The notes: a model not told the origin generated them from the sequence alone. A stretch of DNA of 64,000 bases from Enoplosus armatus (GCF_043641665.1 NC_092181.1:11811818-11875817), one strand, 5' to 3'; shown: positions 1-35,699, counted from the first letter of the stretch. Program-made: numbers and translations.

Positions 1-978
1 ATGTACCTTTAGTGGTACCAGGCATTAAAATGAACAAGAAATTGAAGAAAACAAGGGTGGTCTAATCATTTTTTCCATGACTGTAGATGGTACCCTGACT
101 TGTAATAGGGAGAATGGAACTGCTTTCATTCCGACTGTGAACCCCGAAGGCCTTGTCTTGCACAATGTAACTTGGCTGAACGGGTATGATCTCTTGCAAG
201 AAGTGCATAATGCTTTACAGCACTACATCACACATTCGTCTAGCTCAGTATTCTCAATACAGAGACAAAGAGACCGAAGAGGACGTAGATGGAGGAAGCT
301 AAGACGAGAAAAAGAGACAGTGACCAAGCAAGAGGCTGGACAAGAGTAACTCTCGGACTGGCTCTTAGTTGTTGGCCAGAGCTTCGTGATGTAACGTGTT
401 GTTGCAGTTGCTTGATGTTTCGCTGTGTTGATCAGCCCACCAAATCCAAATCCTTCAGCTTGTCAACAAATGCACGTGTAATGTTGTCCATGAGGGTGAA
501 CTACACTACGAAAACTGTAGGGGCACCAAGTCACATAAAATATCATCTTGCATAATGTTGCAGAGGAAGAGGGCGCAACAAGATGATGTCATTAAAAGAG
601 CACAAGTCAAACCTCAAACAATGGAAAACTGTGTGGAAGACTTGCTGGAAATATTTTATTTATGTCATGTATTTGAGGAACATTACAGCCTCCTTATTTG
701 TCAGATCTGATATTTTCATCTGCAGCAATTATTCATCTCTCCAGTGAGTAATCACCAAGTCTACTCCCATTGTCACATTTTATATCGATACGCTGCCTTT
801 TCTATCTCAGCCAAGCACTTTTGCAATATTTAAACTTTTTTCTTAGAATTTCTGGCATTTCCACTCAGTTTTGTTCGTTTGTTTGTTCGAGGATCACACG
901 CTCATCAGATCTAAAGAAAAAGGCGCTTCACATTTCAATGACCTCCACTTTGATTTGCTGACGCAGTGTGGCTCTTAC
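1..978. other. Last visible intron of slc25a38, no exon recognised
   Basis: Reading the minus strand, no sequence matching the third mitochondrial carrier repeat occurs here, so this is treated as intron continuing beyond the left edge. A 90-codon plus-strand ORF at 77-349 has no family I recognise and no splice context; it may be chance or a fragment of an old repeat. Confidence 0.5.
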
Positions 979-3900
979 CTTGAGGCAGCGCCTTCTTGGC
1001 CTGGCTGTAGAACATGACATATATACCAGAGAACGGAGCGTCTCGGAGCAGCGTGGCAGTCAGCCCCGAGAACAGAGCCCTGATTCCCTCCGTCTCATAC
1101 ACACTCCTCAGAGCCCCTGCCACACTCACATAGTTGTAACAGCCACTCTGAAACAACATACAAACACGTAAAATTAATATGGAACACGTTAATTTACACT
1201 GTTGCTTTTAAATGACACTGGGAGTAATTGCCTAATCACCTGGAAACACTCAGCCGAATACAGTTCTCTTTACAGTGTTAGAGAATGGCTGTGGACTTCC
1301 AGCTGTAGATTAGGGTTATTAATTTATGGAAGCTAGGTGGAATGGTCATTCATTAAGTACAATGTCCGTTACTCACAGATACTTCGTGGTTCATTCATTG
1401 GTCACTATCTTTGTTATGCTCAGATATAAAGTTATGTCAGCAAATGAACGCTACAACTAATCAGAACTCTTGATTAATGAATAAGATGAAGGTGGACATG
1501 TCATGAAAGGACATTCTCAGTCTATGTTGAAAATGTCTGCAAACACAAATAACCTCTTCTGTTTTCTTCTTGCAGCACAAAGTAGTCCTGTGTTTGTCTG
1601 TTTCCAGACTTTTTTTTTCCATGTCTAGCTCATTGATGTCCGTTTCCCCAGTTGGAAAAACAACCGACCAATCAGAGCTGTGTAGGCGAGACTAAGAATA
1701 GGGAAGTCATCTTCCTGCTCTAGAACCTGATAAATAGCAACACCAAACCGCATGTATTTTAAAATTGTTATCATGAAAATGCTACTTTTGTTCGGGGCCT
1801 TTATTTTTGACTAAAAAGAAGGCACCTTACACAAGTCATACTTATTACTACAAAAGCATGAGGTTATGAGGAGTGCCTGAAAGCATAAAATAAGACTCCA
1901 ACATACTGGTGAGCAAATAGCTCCACAAAAAGTAGCTTCTCGTCATGTGGCTTGAGTGTTCTTAAAGTGCTTTTGTTGGATCAATACATTGAGATTTATT
2001 GTTATGTGCTAAAGGTCTATCCAGGGTGAAACTGGCTCATAACAAAATACTAAAAACAGGTTCAAAAATAGATGACAAAGACAGATCATTAATCATTGCC
2101 TAAAACTGCACCATTGACTAAATGCAATCACACATTTACAACTGTCTTGAATTGTAAACTGCCCTGTTAATAAGTTAACAACATTAATTGAAACTTGCCT
2201 GTGATTAAATCACACAGCACGTCTCAGGTCAGAGGTCTCTCAGTGTGTAAAGAAACTGTTGCTCACCTCAAAGCGTGTCTTGATGACTGTGAACGGCAGC
2301 ATGGAGACACCGGCTACAGCTCTGGCACCTGCTCCGAGGAGAACTGCCTCGCCAGCGTTGGGTGCCCGGTCCAGGAAGAAGTGCTGCTTCAGGGAGTAGA
2401 AGGTGCTGAAGTAGATGCCCACCCCGGGGATGCAGCGCACAAATGACTGCCAGAGAGAAACAGAAGTGCTAAACATTTCTCATATTCAGCTTTTTGCCTG
2501 ATATGATGGTGTTAAAAGGTGGCATTAGCTATAAACATTGCCAACCAAGAGTGTAAAACACACTTCAACATATTTTGAAACATTTTACAGTCATACTATA
2601 ATGTCTAAATGTCACAATAGTGTCTCATCTATTTGGTTTTTGTTGTGTTTTGTTTTGTTTGACTTACTAATTAAAGTCAGAGAGATGGCCTAGTCCATGT
2701 CAAGACATTGCACTAGATGGATGTTGTTTCTATAAATTCAGAACTCTGACAGAATCATAGTCATGTGCTATTTATAAGGAAAAGCAGACCTAATTTGGCT
2801 GTCTGATTCTTACAGCAAGAAAGAGAGGTATCGCTAATGTAAGCTGAAAGACAGAAGGGGTGTATGTGGATTTATGCCAGAGACAGATAAATAACCACCA
2901 CTGACTACTGACTACATACATACATGTAACAATAGGATTTATAACGGCAAGAATTATTGTGAATGTTGAAAATAATAAACAAGGTCCGTTACTCACTGGT
3001 GAAACTCCCTTCCACAGGCTGAAGAAGTTCTCTTTCCTAATAACATTGATGAGAATGGTAAACATCCCCACCTTTGGTGCACTGCAGGATGAAATTGAAG
3101 AATGGTTATGGACACATTCAAATGTGCAAACATGTAAAAACATACTGATACTCAAAGACAGAGAACCGTAGAATAATCGACTACAGAAATGATCTTGCGT
3201 AAATTGGTACTGAGGCACGGCCTCCACCTGTGGAGCGTTGTTTAAAATAAATATCCACTTTTAGCCATTAACATTTCCTGTTCCTGTCTTCAGGAACCTA
3301 GCAGCCTGACAGTATGATTACATGGTGCTGGTGTGACTAATTGCCCTATATGGGTCATAACAACACACACACACACACACACACACACAGCCTGGCAGGC
3401 AGTGCCAGGCTGTGTGTGTGTATTGTTTTGTGCCTGGAGAGCATGTTGCTTATCATGATGTGTGTGAGAGTCAGTCAGATGGAGAAAAGATAACATCAGG
3501 GGCATGCTGGTGTACATGCGTTTGATTGCATGCAGGTGAAATGTGTAGTGTGTGTGCGTTTGCATGTTTATACACGTGAGATTTGTCTGCGTGTTATGTG
3601 TGCACACACACCCTGGCTTGGCATTGTTCTGCAGGGTCTGCAGCCGTGTCTTGATCAGATCCAAAGGCTGGAAGAGCAGCGTAGAGCAGGTGCCGCTCAG
3701 AGAGCCACACATAAAGGCTTTGAGAGCCGGGTGAGCCTGAGGACGAGGACAGACAGAGAGAGACAGACAGACAAACAGACAGACAGAGAGAGTGACAACG
3801 GAAGGAGTGAGAGACACAGGGACGCAAAGAAAAAGAGGATGTAAGGGAGAGAAGAGACAGGAGAAAGAAATGGCGGACAGAGAGCAAAGAGAGGACAGGG

Positions 3901-4305
3901 AGAGAGGGAGAAGAGCTTGCATGGAGAGAGGAGAGTGGTGGAGGAAGACAGACAGAGAAAATGGATGAGGCAGAGAGAAACGTAAAGGATTACTCACAGT
4001 GTAAATAGCATAACGTGAAAATGTGCCATTCAACATCTTCTCTGCCTTGGTTACCTCTTGTTGAATGCCACAGACCCTCTCGAAAGAGCGGGGAAACGAT
4101 ATCCACACAAATATCACAAATCCTGACACAACAGAAATGTGCCCCAAAATAATGAAACATTACCTCCTCCACAGGGAGTGGGCTTCAATTAGAATATAAA
4201 GTATGTGTGTGTGACATTTCCATTAGAAAAAAAACAAGCCTGTAGAACAGAGCAAAGGCCAGGTTCCCACACAGTGGAGATGATGGAGATGTGTGGAGAC
4301 AACCA

Positions 4306-4370
<65 letters not shown>

Positions 4371-5146
4371 GACACACACACACACACACACACGGAGACA
4401 CACGCACAGGGGCTGTTGGGTAGAATTAAACTGAGACTCAACATTATCTGTGCTTACATGCCTCACGGACAAACAGGCAGCGGGGGCATGAGACACAGAC
4501 ATGGACAAACAGATGCTAAATTTAGCTGCATCTGAAGGTAAACAGACAGTTACACAGAAAACAAAAACATGTGGGGAAAAGAAAGTGTTTATCTCAGTGT
4601 TTATGAGGCAATAACAATAACTACAATTACAGCAACAAACACAAAATAACATTTCTGCACCGTACATAAGCTGTCAGCCATACACACAACGTTCACTACA
4701 TACTATATGTAGCTGCTACACACACGTGCCACTTAAATGCATACATTATGCACAAACACACACTCCTACCTTCCCCAGGCTGCCCGGGGCTCGGCTCTGA
4801 GAATCCTGTTTTTCTTGCATTTTGCCCTCTTTCACCTCCCTCTCTGTGATGCTGCTCTTACAAACAGCATATTATAAAATAGACCCCCATCTCTCTCACA
4901 AACCTTCCTTCCCTCTCTCCCTCCCTCTCTCTCTCCCGCCGACCCACAATGGCTTTCTCCTGCTTCTCGTCCTCCCTCCCCCCAGTTTCACAGCCAAAGC
5001 AGAAGCTTAATCCAGCCTTTCGTTTTTCTATGGGCTTCTATCTTTATCTTTTGGAGACACACTCACACATCTGTACCCCCCCCCCCTTCTGTACAGCTCA
5101 CTGCTAAATTGCATCTTTGTCAAACGGCATGAGTCATGAAGTGGCT

Positions 5147-5180
<34 letters not shown>

Positions 5181-5637
5181 CTGTGTTGTGATTTCAGACC
5201 CTGGATTTCAGTGCCTGTGTGGCTCGGTCAACAAAAACAGGCTAATCAAGAGAAAAATCAACCCCAGCTTTCCGTAATGCCCTCCACGTCAGCTCTGTCC
5301 CACCTTGGTATAGATCAAACAATCGTGAATTTCTTATTTCAAAATAAAGTGCATGGCTTTCTCTTTATCATGGGCAGGAGATCAATCTCTAATGTTAAAG
5401 GGATATAGTCAAGAATAATGCATTTATGGCAGTCAATGTTACTCTGGTATCAAATGTCATTAGCAACCAGCTAAAAGACAGCTGAATTTTGATTGGTGAT
5501 CAGTTTTGCCCACACATAGTTTAACTGCTGTACCATCAAGTTGAACTGGGTTATCTTTTCTATTATTAATGAACCACTGGTAGCCAAATAATCAAAGGTG
5601 AAAATGGGTAACTGCAGAATATTATTGTAAGGTCACA

Positions 5638-5670
<33 letters not shown>

Positions 5671-5808
5671 ATTACTATGGGTTGGTTTAACACAGGTTTA
5701 TCAACCGTTTTATTTTATATAGGAAAATATAATTCATATAATTCATCTTCTGACTGACAGATTCAGTCCACAGCAGCCAGCAGGTGCACTCACCGCTGCT
5801 AACTCCAT
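979..5808 (-). CDS. slc25a38: Mitochondrial glycine transporter, partial (first five coding exons)
   Basis: Imports glycine across the inner mitochondrial membrane for the first step of haem synthesis (family knowledge). Coding exons in transcript order: 5794-5808, 3612-3736, 2997-3081, 2267-2446, 979-1147; all have GT/AG borders and join in frame to 191 codons plus one base. The start is the ATG at 5806-5808 giving [13 protein letters not shown], matching the short N-terminus I recall for fish homologues. Visible: first carrier motif [11 protein letters not shown] in exon 2, [19 protein letters not shown] and [10 protein letters not shown] in exon 4, and [19 protein letters not shown] in exon 5. 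The third carrier repeat (QPADVIKTHMQ region) and C-terminus are not found in bases 1-978, so they should lie beyond the left edge. Which fish paralogue (a or b) this is cannot be decided here. Confidence 0.95.
1148..2266 (-). other. slc25a38 intron 4
   Basis: The intron between the exons at 2267-2446 and 979-1147. It is AT-rich, with no second ORF, RNA gene or clear repeat copy that I could support. Confidence 0.8.
3737..5793 (-). other. slc25a38 intron 1 with microsatellites
   Basis: About 2 kb between coding exons 1 and 2. Contains a GACA/GAGA-type simple repeat (about 3748-3965), a long CA tract at 4309-4367 followed by interrupted CA blocks to about 4410, a GT tract at 5152-5180, a C-run near 5077 and a CA tract at 5638-5664. 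The long reading frames here (for example 3290-4147 on the minus strand) are products of these repeats. Confidence 0.8.
4309..4367. repeat. (CA)n microsatellite
   Basis: About 29 uninterrupted CA units in slc25a38 intron 1, followed by further CA blocks separated by GGAGA. Confidence 0.98.
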
Positions 5809-6336
5809 CTTTGACCTGGATGCTGAGCCGGAGGAGTCCAGTTTCTCTGCTGCTGCCGTTTTGAAGCTGTTAATTTCAGCCAACGTTACTAGAAATGGGG
5901 GAATCAGATGGCAGTCATGAGTCACATTTCAAAACAATAAGGTCGTTTTGCAAAGTCTCTAAGAAGCCGGTGGAAGCAAGCTAGTTTAGCTAGTTAAGCT
6001 AGCTGTCACAGTATGCTAAAGTGAAGGTAGTATGACATCAACCTCTCAGGACAGTCTAACACCGACAAGCTGGCTGCTTCCAACTCGGATATAACACAAA
6101 TTACTTGTTACAACAAATAGCACTAGTTTGAATGCAAACGCCGCAAAACCTGTCAGATATCACAGTCAGTTTGTTTTGGAAAAGATCGCCGAAGTTTCAG
6201 TCAGCAAGATACACTACTTAGCACTACAGTCACTGTAGCTTGCTAACTTAGCATGCTAGCTCCTCTTACCTGACTTTGAAGTCTGTTATGGACTGATTGA
6301 GGCGATGGTCACCATTGCCAGCTTCAGGAACACCAT
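5809..6336 (-). promoter_or_regulatory. slc25a38: slc25a38 5' UTR exons, upstream ORF and promoter area
   Basis: Upstream of the start codon, coding exon 1 appears to begin at 5888 after a TTTCTAG acceptor. A strong donor (CAG|GTAAGAG) at 6268-6269 ends a likely non-coding first exon beginning near 6340 or above. That exon holds a 16-codon upstream ORF (ATG 6334-6336, stop 6286-6288). Splicing of this exon to 5888 leaves MELAA as the first main-frame Met. The TSS cannot be seen; the promoter is inferred to lie around 6300-6750. The splice sites are seen directly, the transcript structure is inference. Confidence 0.55.
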
Positions 6337-6749
6337 GTTTTGTATTTATTGTAACAATCTGCGAATATTTTAGTCCAACATTTGCCCTTAACACTTTGAT
6401 TGTCAGACTGAATACATAACTTTCTGGCCAGGCTCGTCAGATAGCTAACGTTAATGTTAGCTCACTCCAGGAAGTTATTTAACTTTAGTCTCTTCTACAA
6501 TAATATGTATCACTCTGAATGTCCAGATGTGGATCGTGTCCCAAAAGCTTTTTTTTTTTGTTATAAAGAAAATCTTAACCGCAGTAACAAGTGTCGTGCA
6601 ACGACGTTGTCGCTACCGTTACTTGCTGTGCTGCTGCGACTGTTAACGTTAGCATCTGGCTAGCAAAGTTCACCTCCAGCGCAGCGTCGCCACACATCAC
6701 CTCACTGTCACACACTCGTACCAGTAGCACCACAGTATTTCACATTGGT

Positions 6750-8249
6750 TGGTTTGATCGGTGATCAAAATCCGGTCAGTGTGCTTTATCTGCAATATAA
6801 GGCACAATATAATAATATATGTATATCTAGAATATGGAGTTCATATTCTGCTGTTTTAGTTAGAATTTCTTAGAAAACAAGCCAGAATGTGTAGTTCAAT
6901 GCGTTTCTAATAGTGGCCTCAGGATGGCGCCGTTGTCCCGTGTGTCAGCCCTGAGAGGAAAAGTAGGACCATTTATTTTTATTCATTATGGAGTGTATTG
7001 TCTGGCACTGTGTGCAACTATTTATCTTTATTGCTTTAACGGTTTCGATGATGATCTTTAATGATTGGAAACCTGTTTTAACATGTTCAACCCCCCCAAA
7101 ACAAAAAATAAAAAACTGTCATATGCCTGATTATGAGTCTCTATTAAATAGATAGATAGATTCTGAAATAAGTCACAGTATGAATAAAGAGAGGAAACAA
7201 ACTATGAAATTGAATGAGTGAGCTCATTTAATTTCTTATTTAAACTCTTTAGGTCTCCATAGGATTTTAAGATGTTTGTCTAAAGCACAACCTAAATATG
7301 CGGATCTCCTGGCGTAACGTGGTTTAGTATGCGTTTTAATTATATATCGTTAATCCAAATAAAAGGAGAAACAAAATGATATAGTCCTCCCATCAGTGGG
7401 TAATCTGTAGAAGCTTAAATTGGATGGCTGCTGAGACGTGTCCTCTTGAGGCACTATACTGCACAAACTGAGACAAATCCTCTTATCACACTTCAACTTA
7501 GTACCGTAACGCTACCAAAAAAAAGCCCTACAAACCAATTCGTTGTCCTGCTCAATGCCTGCATAATTCCTACAGAACTCCTTCACAACTGAAACATATT
7601 CCTGGGTATATCTACTGTCCGAGTACCCTATAGTTACTAATACAAACACTTTGCAAAGAAGAATTTAGTTTAACATAAATTAAAGGGTACATAGATGTAA
7701 GTGAATACATTTGGAGAGCTGCATTTTGACTGACTGGTCTGAAGTTGCACATTCAACGCAGACTATAAGGTTCATAAGTTTACAGCTCAGAGACACCCAT
7801 TGTTAATGTGATTCCTGCTGAGAAAACTTCTCGTGGCATTTAGTTTCAGCTCTCCCTCATGTCAGCATCGTTATTTTAAATGTGAAGTTATGAGTTTCCT
7901 TAGACATATTTGCAGTACCCCGTAGAGAGAGGACCGCTTGTTTGAACTTGAACGTCACCGTAGTAGTTTTAAAGCCACTATGGGTCGTTCCTCATTTGGG
8001 ACAATCATTCGTTCAGTGGTTTGAAAAGAAATGTACTAAAAAGACCAACTTTGGAAGATACTTATTTTTTTAAATTGTTTTACACAGAAAGAGGATTGTG
8101 GATTTTGTCCCCAATGTCTTCATTCAAAATGACTTTAGGAAGGTTGTTTTCACAGCCATATGGACAGGAGGAATGATAACTACAACTTTTAAAATTGAGT
8201 TTACTCACGAGAATGAGGAAGGTCAAATGCATTTGATATTTGGTCAATT
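6750..8249. other. Intergenic spacer between slc25a38 and myh9
   Basis: Separates the slc25a38 promoter area from the myh9 3' end. No gene was recognised. The part from about 7740 to 8330 belongs to a dispersed repeat with a second copy near 38.1-38.4 kb (listed separately). Confidence 0.6.
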
Positions 8250-8330
8250 TATTGCATTAAGGCATTTGATAAAATATAGAATAGCCTTCAAATATTGGCA
8301 TCAATATGTCATGTAATTTGTTTGATAATA
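7740..8330 (+). repeat. Dispersed repeat, copy near myh9 3' end
   Basis: Shares AACTTTGGAAGATA, GAGGATTGTGGATTTTGTCC and GGAGGAATGATAACTACAAC with the copy at 38130-38430 in the same orientation. The apparent 72-codon ORF here (8098-8316) is part of the repeat. Confidence 0.65.
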
Positions 8331-9156
8331 CAGTGATAGGGTATCATACTTAATCTAAAATGTGCAGGACTCAACTCTAGCAAAACATTCAGAGGCTAAT
8401 GTGCCAATAGACCCCCACCCCCCTGCTGTGCAAAGCATAGTACAGTGAGAGCTACTACATGATGACCCACCACCAACAATCAATAAAGTGTAAAACCAGT
8501 GAGAAGTGATACATCAACCAAGCTATCATTCAATTTTTTCACCAACATTGCTGTATTTCTGGACTACACCACCTCTGATGAACTGAACAATTTCCATTCT
8601 TGTGTGTTGGCATTGTGCAAAATTGGTTGAGGTAAAAACATGACAGGATAACACAGTGAGAGGAAAAACATACAGTACAGATGCACAGATTTATACTGAC
8701 ACTAGCAAAGTTTGTAACTGCATCAAAACTCCCCAAAAAAAAGACCCATATTTGTGTGCAAAACAAGCATAAAATGTCCAGTGTTTCCCCCAAAAATGGT
8801 ACAGTAACAGCACATATACCTCAAGCACAAATAAAATGAAATGGCAATTTCATTGGCAATGGCTTGTTACAAGAGCAATATTTTATGATATAATATACCC
8901 ATTGAGTAGAAAAGTATGTGTGAAAGCTTTGTAGAAAAACACCACTCACATTCACGGAGATGTTCACAATTATTTGGCCAAATATAAATGCGTTATATGG
9001 AAAGCAACAGTAAGGCTATGAGATGATTGTCAAGGGGAATACAAGGCTAAATCCTCTCAGAAAAAGTCTTACTTGATAGCTTGCATGGTTAATATTTTAC
9101 TATATCTGCATGTGGACTGTGGTCAATATAATATTTCCCTCTTGGCTCTCCTCCGG
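8247..9156 (-). other. myh9: Probable myh9 3' UTR
   Basis: Minus-strand sequence downstream of the myh9 stop codon at 9157-9159. The first AATAAA on this strand that I noticed is at 8247-8252, giving a 3' UTR near 0.9 kb, in the usual range. It lies inside repeat-like sequence, so the true cleavage site is uncertain. Confidence 0.35.
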
Positions 9157-30798
<21,642 letters not shown>

Positions 30799-33700
30799 GG
30801 TAGCTTCAAGAGAGAGCAAGAGAGCTTTTAAACAAACATGAAGACTTTTACAATAGCCCGACCTTCCAAAGAGAGAGCTAGCATTAAGGCTTCAGAGGCA
30901 ACAAAACATTTCAAATAACTGATATATACTTACTGTGGAGATGGCTTCAGATGCCATATTAAGTTTTACAAAGAGACCAGACAAATCTTAACTCCTGAAC
31001 ATTGCAATGCATCATTATAACAGTCCCGGTTTTCACTTCACACCAACAGATTTAATTTATTCTTCACAAGGGTTCAAAGGCTCAATTATTCATTTATGAA
31101 TCCATAAAAACATTGAAATCACAGTGCCCCCTCCCCAATCAACTGATGCGGATTACCGAAACGCAGGAAACAAAAAACACCCACAAAATAAAAACAACCC
31201 AAAAGAAGATCTAAAGAAATTAAAGTCCCAGTTTCCCAATTTAGCACCCAACATATTCAGATGAAGCAGAAAGAAGTTATTCACTAGTTCTGTTATTTTG
31301 CTTTAATTTGTTGGCAAATTCTTACAGGTGTGGCCGACCAGCCTCGACATAAACTGCCTTAACTCATCAACTCCAAGTGATCCTACAAACATTTTATGAA
31401 TAAACAAATCCACAAGAGGTGCAAAAGAATCAGAATTCAGATTAAAAAATCGTAAAACATGGGACGTCCTGGAGGCCAGGGCAGTTTAAGACACCGACAC
31501 AGTAATCTCAGGCTTTGTTGCATGTCATCCCTCCTCTCTTTCCTCACTTCCTGTCATTTCTCTCGCAATCAAATTAAAAAAGGCAAAACGCCCCAAAAAC
31601 ATTTCTTTTTTTAAGATTTCTGTCCTAAAAATATAATAAAATGAATATTTAAAAGGCCTCTGTAGCCTTGGTGGAGTTATTACCTTTGAGTGGTGTCCAG
31701 TTTTTAAGTTGTCTTGTCAGAGAGGTGTAACTCTATAGTTCTCTTTTTCCCACCCTCCATTTACATACAGACGGAAAATTATAAACACCTTTCAATGTAA
31801 CGTGCAACATTGTGCAAGAAGTAAAGTACACTTTGTGTGTCCTGAAACTACAGCAGCCTCCGTTATTGCTGCTCGTCATGCAACTTAAAGTGTCACTTGT
31901 GTCATGTGTGATGATGAGTGTGTGTTTAGTTTGCATAATCACTTTTCATATAAATATTTAACTGAGGTGTGTACACCGACATTAAAGCAAGGTGATGAAA
32001 TGTACTATACAGTCAGGAGGTAACATGAGGTACAGCACAAGTTTGGGCACATTACCACCTCGACAGCTGTTGTTTCACTGCATTATTACGAGCATGCAAC
32101 CTCTTAACTCTATGACTTATAAACCTAAAGCTCTTAAACGTAGACAAATGTGGAGATTGATAAAAACTCTCTGTAGTATTACCAATCCAAACATGTTTCA
32201 CTTCAGTCCTTGCCGGTGTATTCATTTCCTGAGGCTCAACACGGTCAAAACAAAACAATTAGTCACTTTCCACCTGAGCTCCACAGTACGACTCTCACTC
32301 TCCACATTTCCTCTACCTGTCCATCCTTTATTCCCCGTCTGACCCACATTCCTTCCTCACCAGCTCATTACCTAGAATTCCACAAATTCCTGACTCCTTC
32401 TCCCACTCCTCATTATCCACAACTCTCTCTTTAGAGCCACAATTTCCGTCACAGGTAACAAATGGTCAGCTATTACGTATCGTTCTGCTTGAGGACAGCG
32501 AGACGGGCTCTGTGCATTTAAAGCCTCCAGTAGTGTGCAAGTTATGTGAAAGGTCGGCGGAGGGATGCTTTGCAGTCAGAGAGGCAGGCAGGAATGTCGG
32601 GAGCAAGTCCGGGCAGAGAGAGAAATGTCATTATTCTCCCAGCCACACCCTGGAGAGAGACTCGATGCCTCGTCAGAAGAAAACACCCTCAAAAAGATCA
32701 AATCCATTACCTCCATTCTGCTTTCACCAAACGTCATGATGGACTCAGTTATTGTTTACGGGATAATCCCCTTTGGAGATGCAGCACTAAGTCGTTATGT
32801 TTCAAAGAAAACTAAATTATTATTAATATAACATGAATTCAGGAATATTGAAGTAAACATTACAAAGAGCAGCTTGATCTCTACTAAGAAAAAAGGCTAC
32901 TTTTTAATGATCTTAGAAGTTGTGGATTTAATATGCGTCAGTAAATTACTCCAATCAACGGGAGCATGTTTGTGTTGAGACTAAGGTGGTGGTTCCTATT
33001 AGCCTTTTTTAATTTGGATAAAAAAATGTCTTCTTGCAAGTTGACTCAACTAATAAAACAAATTGAGATGAGTTGTGAGCAGCTCAGCCAAACAGTAAAT
33101 GTCCCCTCCTTGGATTGTTAGAAGAACTATCCAGTATTTCACATAAAAAACAAAATTTGAGACTAGAGATTAGAGAGAATATGAGATAAATGGCTGTAAA
33201 AACTCCAAATAAACTGGACACTTAAAAAGAATGCACTTAAAAGTGAATATTACAACAATCTTATGGCATTTAGCCCAAACCGGAGCCTCAAACGTATACA
33301 TCTGCATAAACAGCATTACAATAAACAATATTGACATCATCTGAAATAAGAAGCAGCAGCTGGGCGACAAGCGGTTTCCAGACGTTTGAAGAAAAACAAT
33401 GTTCGAGCCTCTAAAAAGTAAAACTAAGGTGTGGACATTTTTTAGACAGGAATATCATTCCTCTTCATTTCTTAAGGATTCCTATACAAGTCAAGTCCAT
33501 TTCATCCTTCTACTGCAAAATATTATAATATAAATATACTAATTTGCCTCAGCCTTAGAGCCTCAGTTTGGAGAAGGAAAAACGTTTTAAAAAAAGACGT
33601 AAGACACCTCAGGAAACTACAAAGAGAATTCACATCAATTAAAACCAAGGTTTTCTCTTTTCAATCAAAGACAGCGTCATTTATATAAGTGCTCATAAAT

Positions 33701-35699
33701 GTTTGTATATGAATGTTTGCACAGCAGAAGTTCAGAGCAGCTGCCTCCTCTCAGGGAGAGGATAGAGCATGCGAGGGTGTGTGTGTGTGTGTGTGTGTGT
33801 GTGGAGAGAGATAAAAGACATAGTGTGTGTGTGTGTTTATACAGTGAGGGATAAAGGGATCAGTGCACAAGGTGTCATCTGTGTCCCTCTTAAGTTCATT
33901 ATGTGCTCAGACTCTTGAAGATCAGTGGGGGAGGTGGAGGAGGAACACAGTGACATTTCTTCTGGTTTTATCATGTAGCACTAAAATCCTGCAAAAGTGT
34001 GTAAAGCTGCAGTATTCACAGAGGACAGAGACGACCGACAGCATCACGCATTTACAGTCAGCATACGAGGGGCTGAATGCATCATTAATAGTCAGGCTCA
34101 CGCCTCGAAACCATTAAACACGAAGCCTAAAACTTGTGACATTCTCACGCGTGTGCACCTCGACTGTTAAAAGCTATCCATGGACTAACTTCCTCAGGAA
34201 GTTGCACAAACTTTGCCTCTGCACATTTTGACACGTTGTGGTTCAGAATGACAAGATGAACTACTTCAATCTTTACATCCACCCTTCCGTATCGACTCCT
34301 ATCATTCGAATCCAGAGCACGCGAACCTCTGCTGAGGTCAGGACGAAGAATCAAGTCTTAGCATCTGACCCGGAGAGTTTTCCCACAAGGATTTTCCACC
34401 AACATGTCTGGAGACAGAATCAGTCCAGATCCCCTCACCTTGTTAACCTCACAAGCTTTTGGATTTAGTTTTCCCTGCGGAAGCATTCGTATTGTCTGCA
34501 TGGACCTGTTTAATCTACGTCTCTTGTCTTCTTTGCGTCTTATCGTGCACGTTTTCAACAGCATCTCCTGTTCTTGGCTGCCAGTCAATCCCCCTCTTTA
34601 TCCCTGCCTCCGTGGCTCTTACCTAACATGGAGGGCACGAGCCCTGCCACCTGCAGCCCGGCTGCAGAGACGAGGCTGGTGGGGTGAGGGACCGATAAGA
34701 GGTCAACAATGTGGTGGCACTGACGCTGGGGATTTGTCAAAGAACGAGTTCAGTCAATGAGAAGATGTTTCAGGGCGGAGCAGGATGGGTTATGTAGCTG
34801 CTCTGTATGCTGAAGACGTGAAACAGGTGGGAAAAAAAAGAGGAGAAAAGGCAAAGGCAACAAAGATGTTTGTATTCAACTTTATGTATATTAAAAAAAG
34901 GTGATGAGAGAGACTTTTTATTGCTCCAGACAGCGCTGTTTAATATCCGGGCTGACACCAAAAGAGGAAGACCAGCAAACTATTTTCATAAGTAGAAATA
35001 TGCCCCAGCTAAAACAAACAACTCATGTCAGATATAACTGCTCATCTTCACCACAAAGACAAATCCTCTATGTGACTGTATGCCAATTTTTGTATCCTGA
35101 GGGTAGACACACAGCAGCAGGGTGTGTTCAGTTTGTTTAATGAAAGAGAAGTTAAAAAAAAAAAAAGGATCATCTCATGCAAGCCACCAGACAAACAAAA
35201 AGACAAATCACATGGCAGGATCCAAACTAGGTAAATACAACAGGCATAAGCTAAAGTCTAAACAGTGAATACCGGAGATGAAAACATGAATTTTCATACC
35301 ACAGGATGGGCCTGTTTTTCCTGTCCTGATATGCTGCTGCTGTTGTCACTGCACATATTATCATTTCCTGGTGAATAAAGAAAACTGAAGTTGTGTCTTT
35401 ATGGTACTAACTAAACATAAGAGTATTTATTTAACTTTTAATTTAGAAAACAGTTTATTAGTGTTTCTGATATATGACAGTTAGCTGTCACAATTATCAA
35501 ACAGTCTTGACTCAGCAAAGGTCCTAACAGAAGGTTTAATCAACTTCAAAATGCACAACGTATAATGTAAATACAAATATTCAGAGGTGGTAATTGAGCA
35601 TGCGCGGGTTTAAAGGGCTCCCCTGTGCCCCCTGATCAGAACACCTGGCCAGGTGCGCCACATTTTAACCAAATTGATTTCTTCTCATCTTTCTTAAAC
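30799..35699 (-). other. myh9: myh9 5' UTR edge and long first intron
   Basis: The first coding exon appears to start at about 30803 (acceptor TTGAAG). Upstream lies about 5 kb without a recognised gene, as expected for the long first intron of MYH9-type genes. It holds a GT tract at about 33778-33802 and assorted AT-rich sequence. No enhancer can be named from sequence alone. Confidence 0.6.

Noticed and set aside
3290..4147. 285-codon minus-strand ORF
   Set aside because: Runs through the real slc25a38 exon 3612-3736 but otherwise reads GACA, CT and CA simple repeats and intron; the exon borders explain the true coding part.
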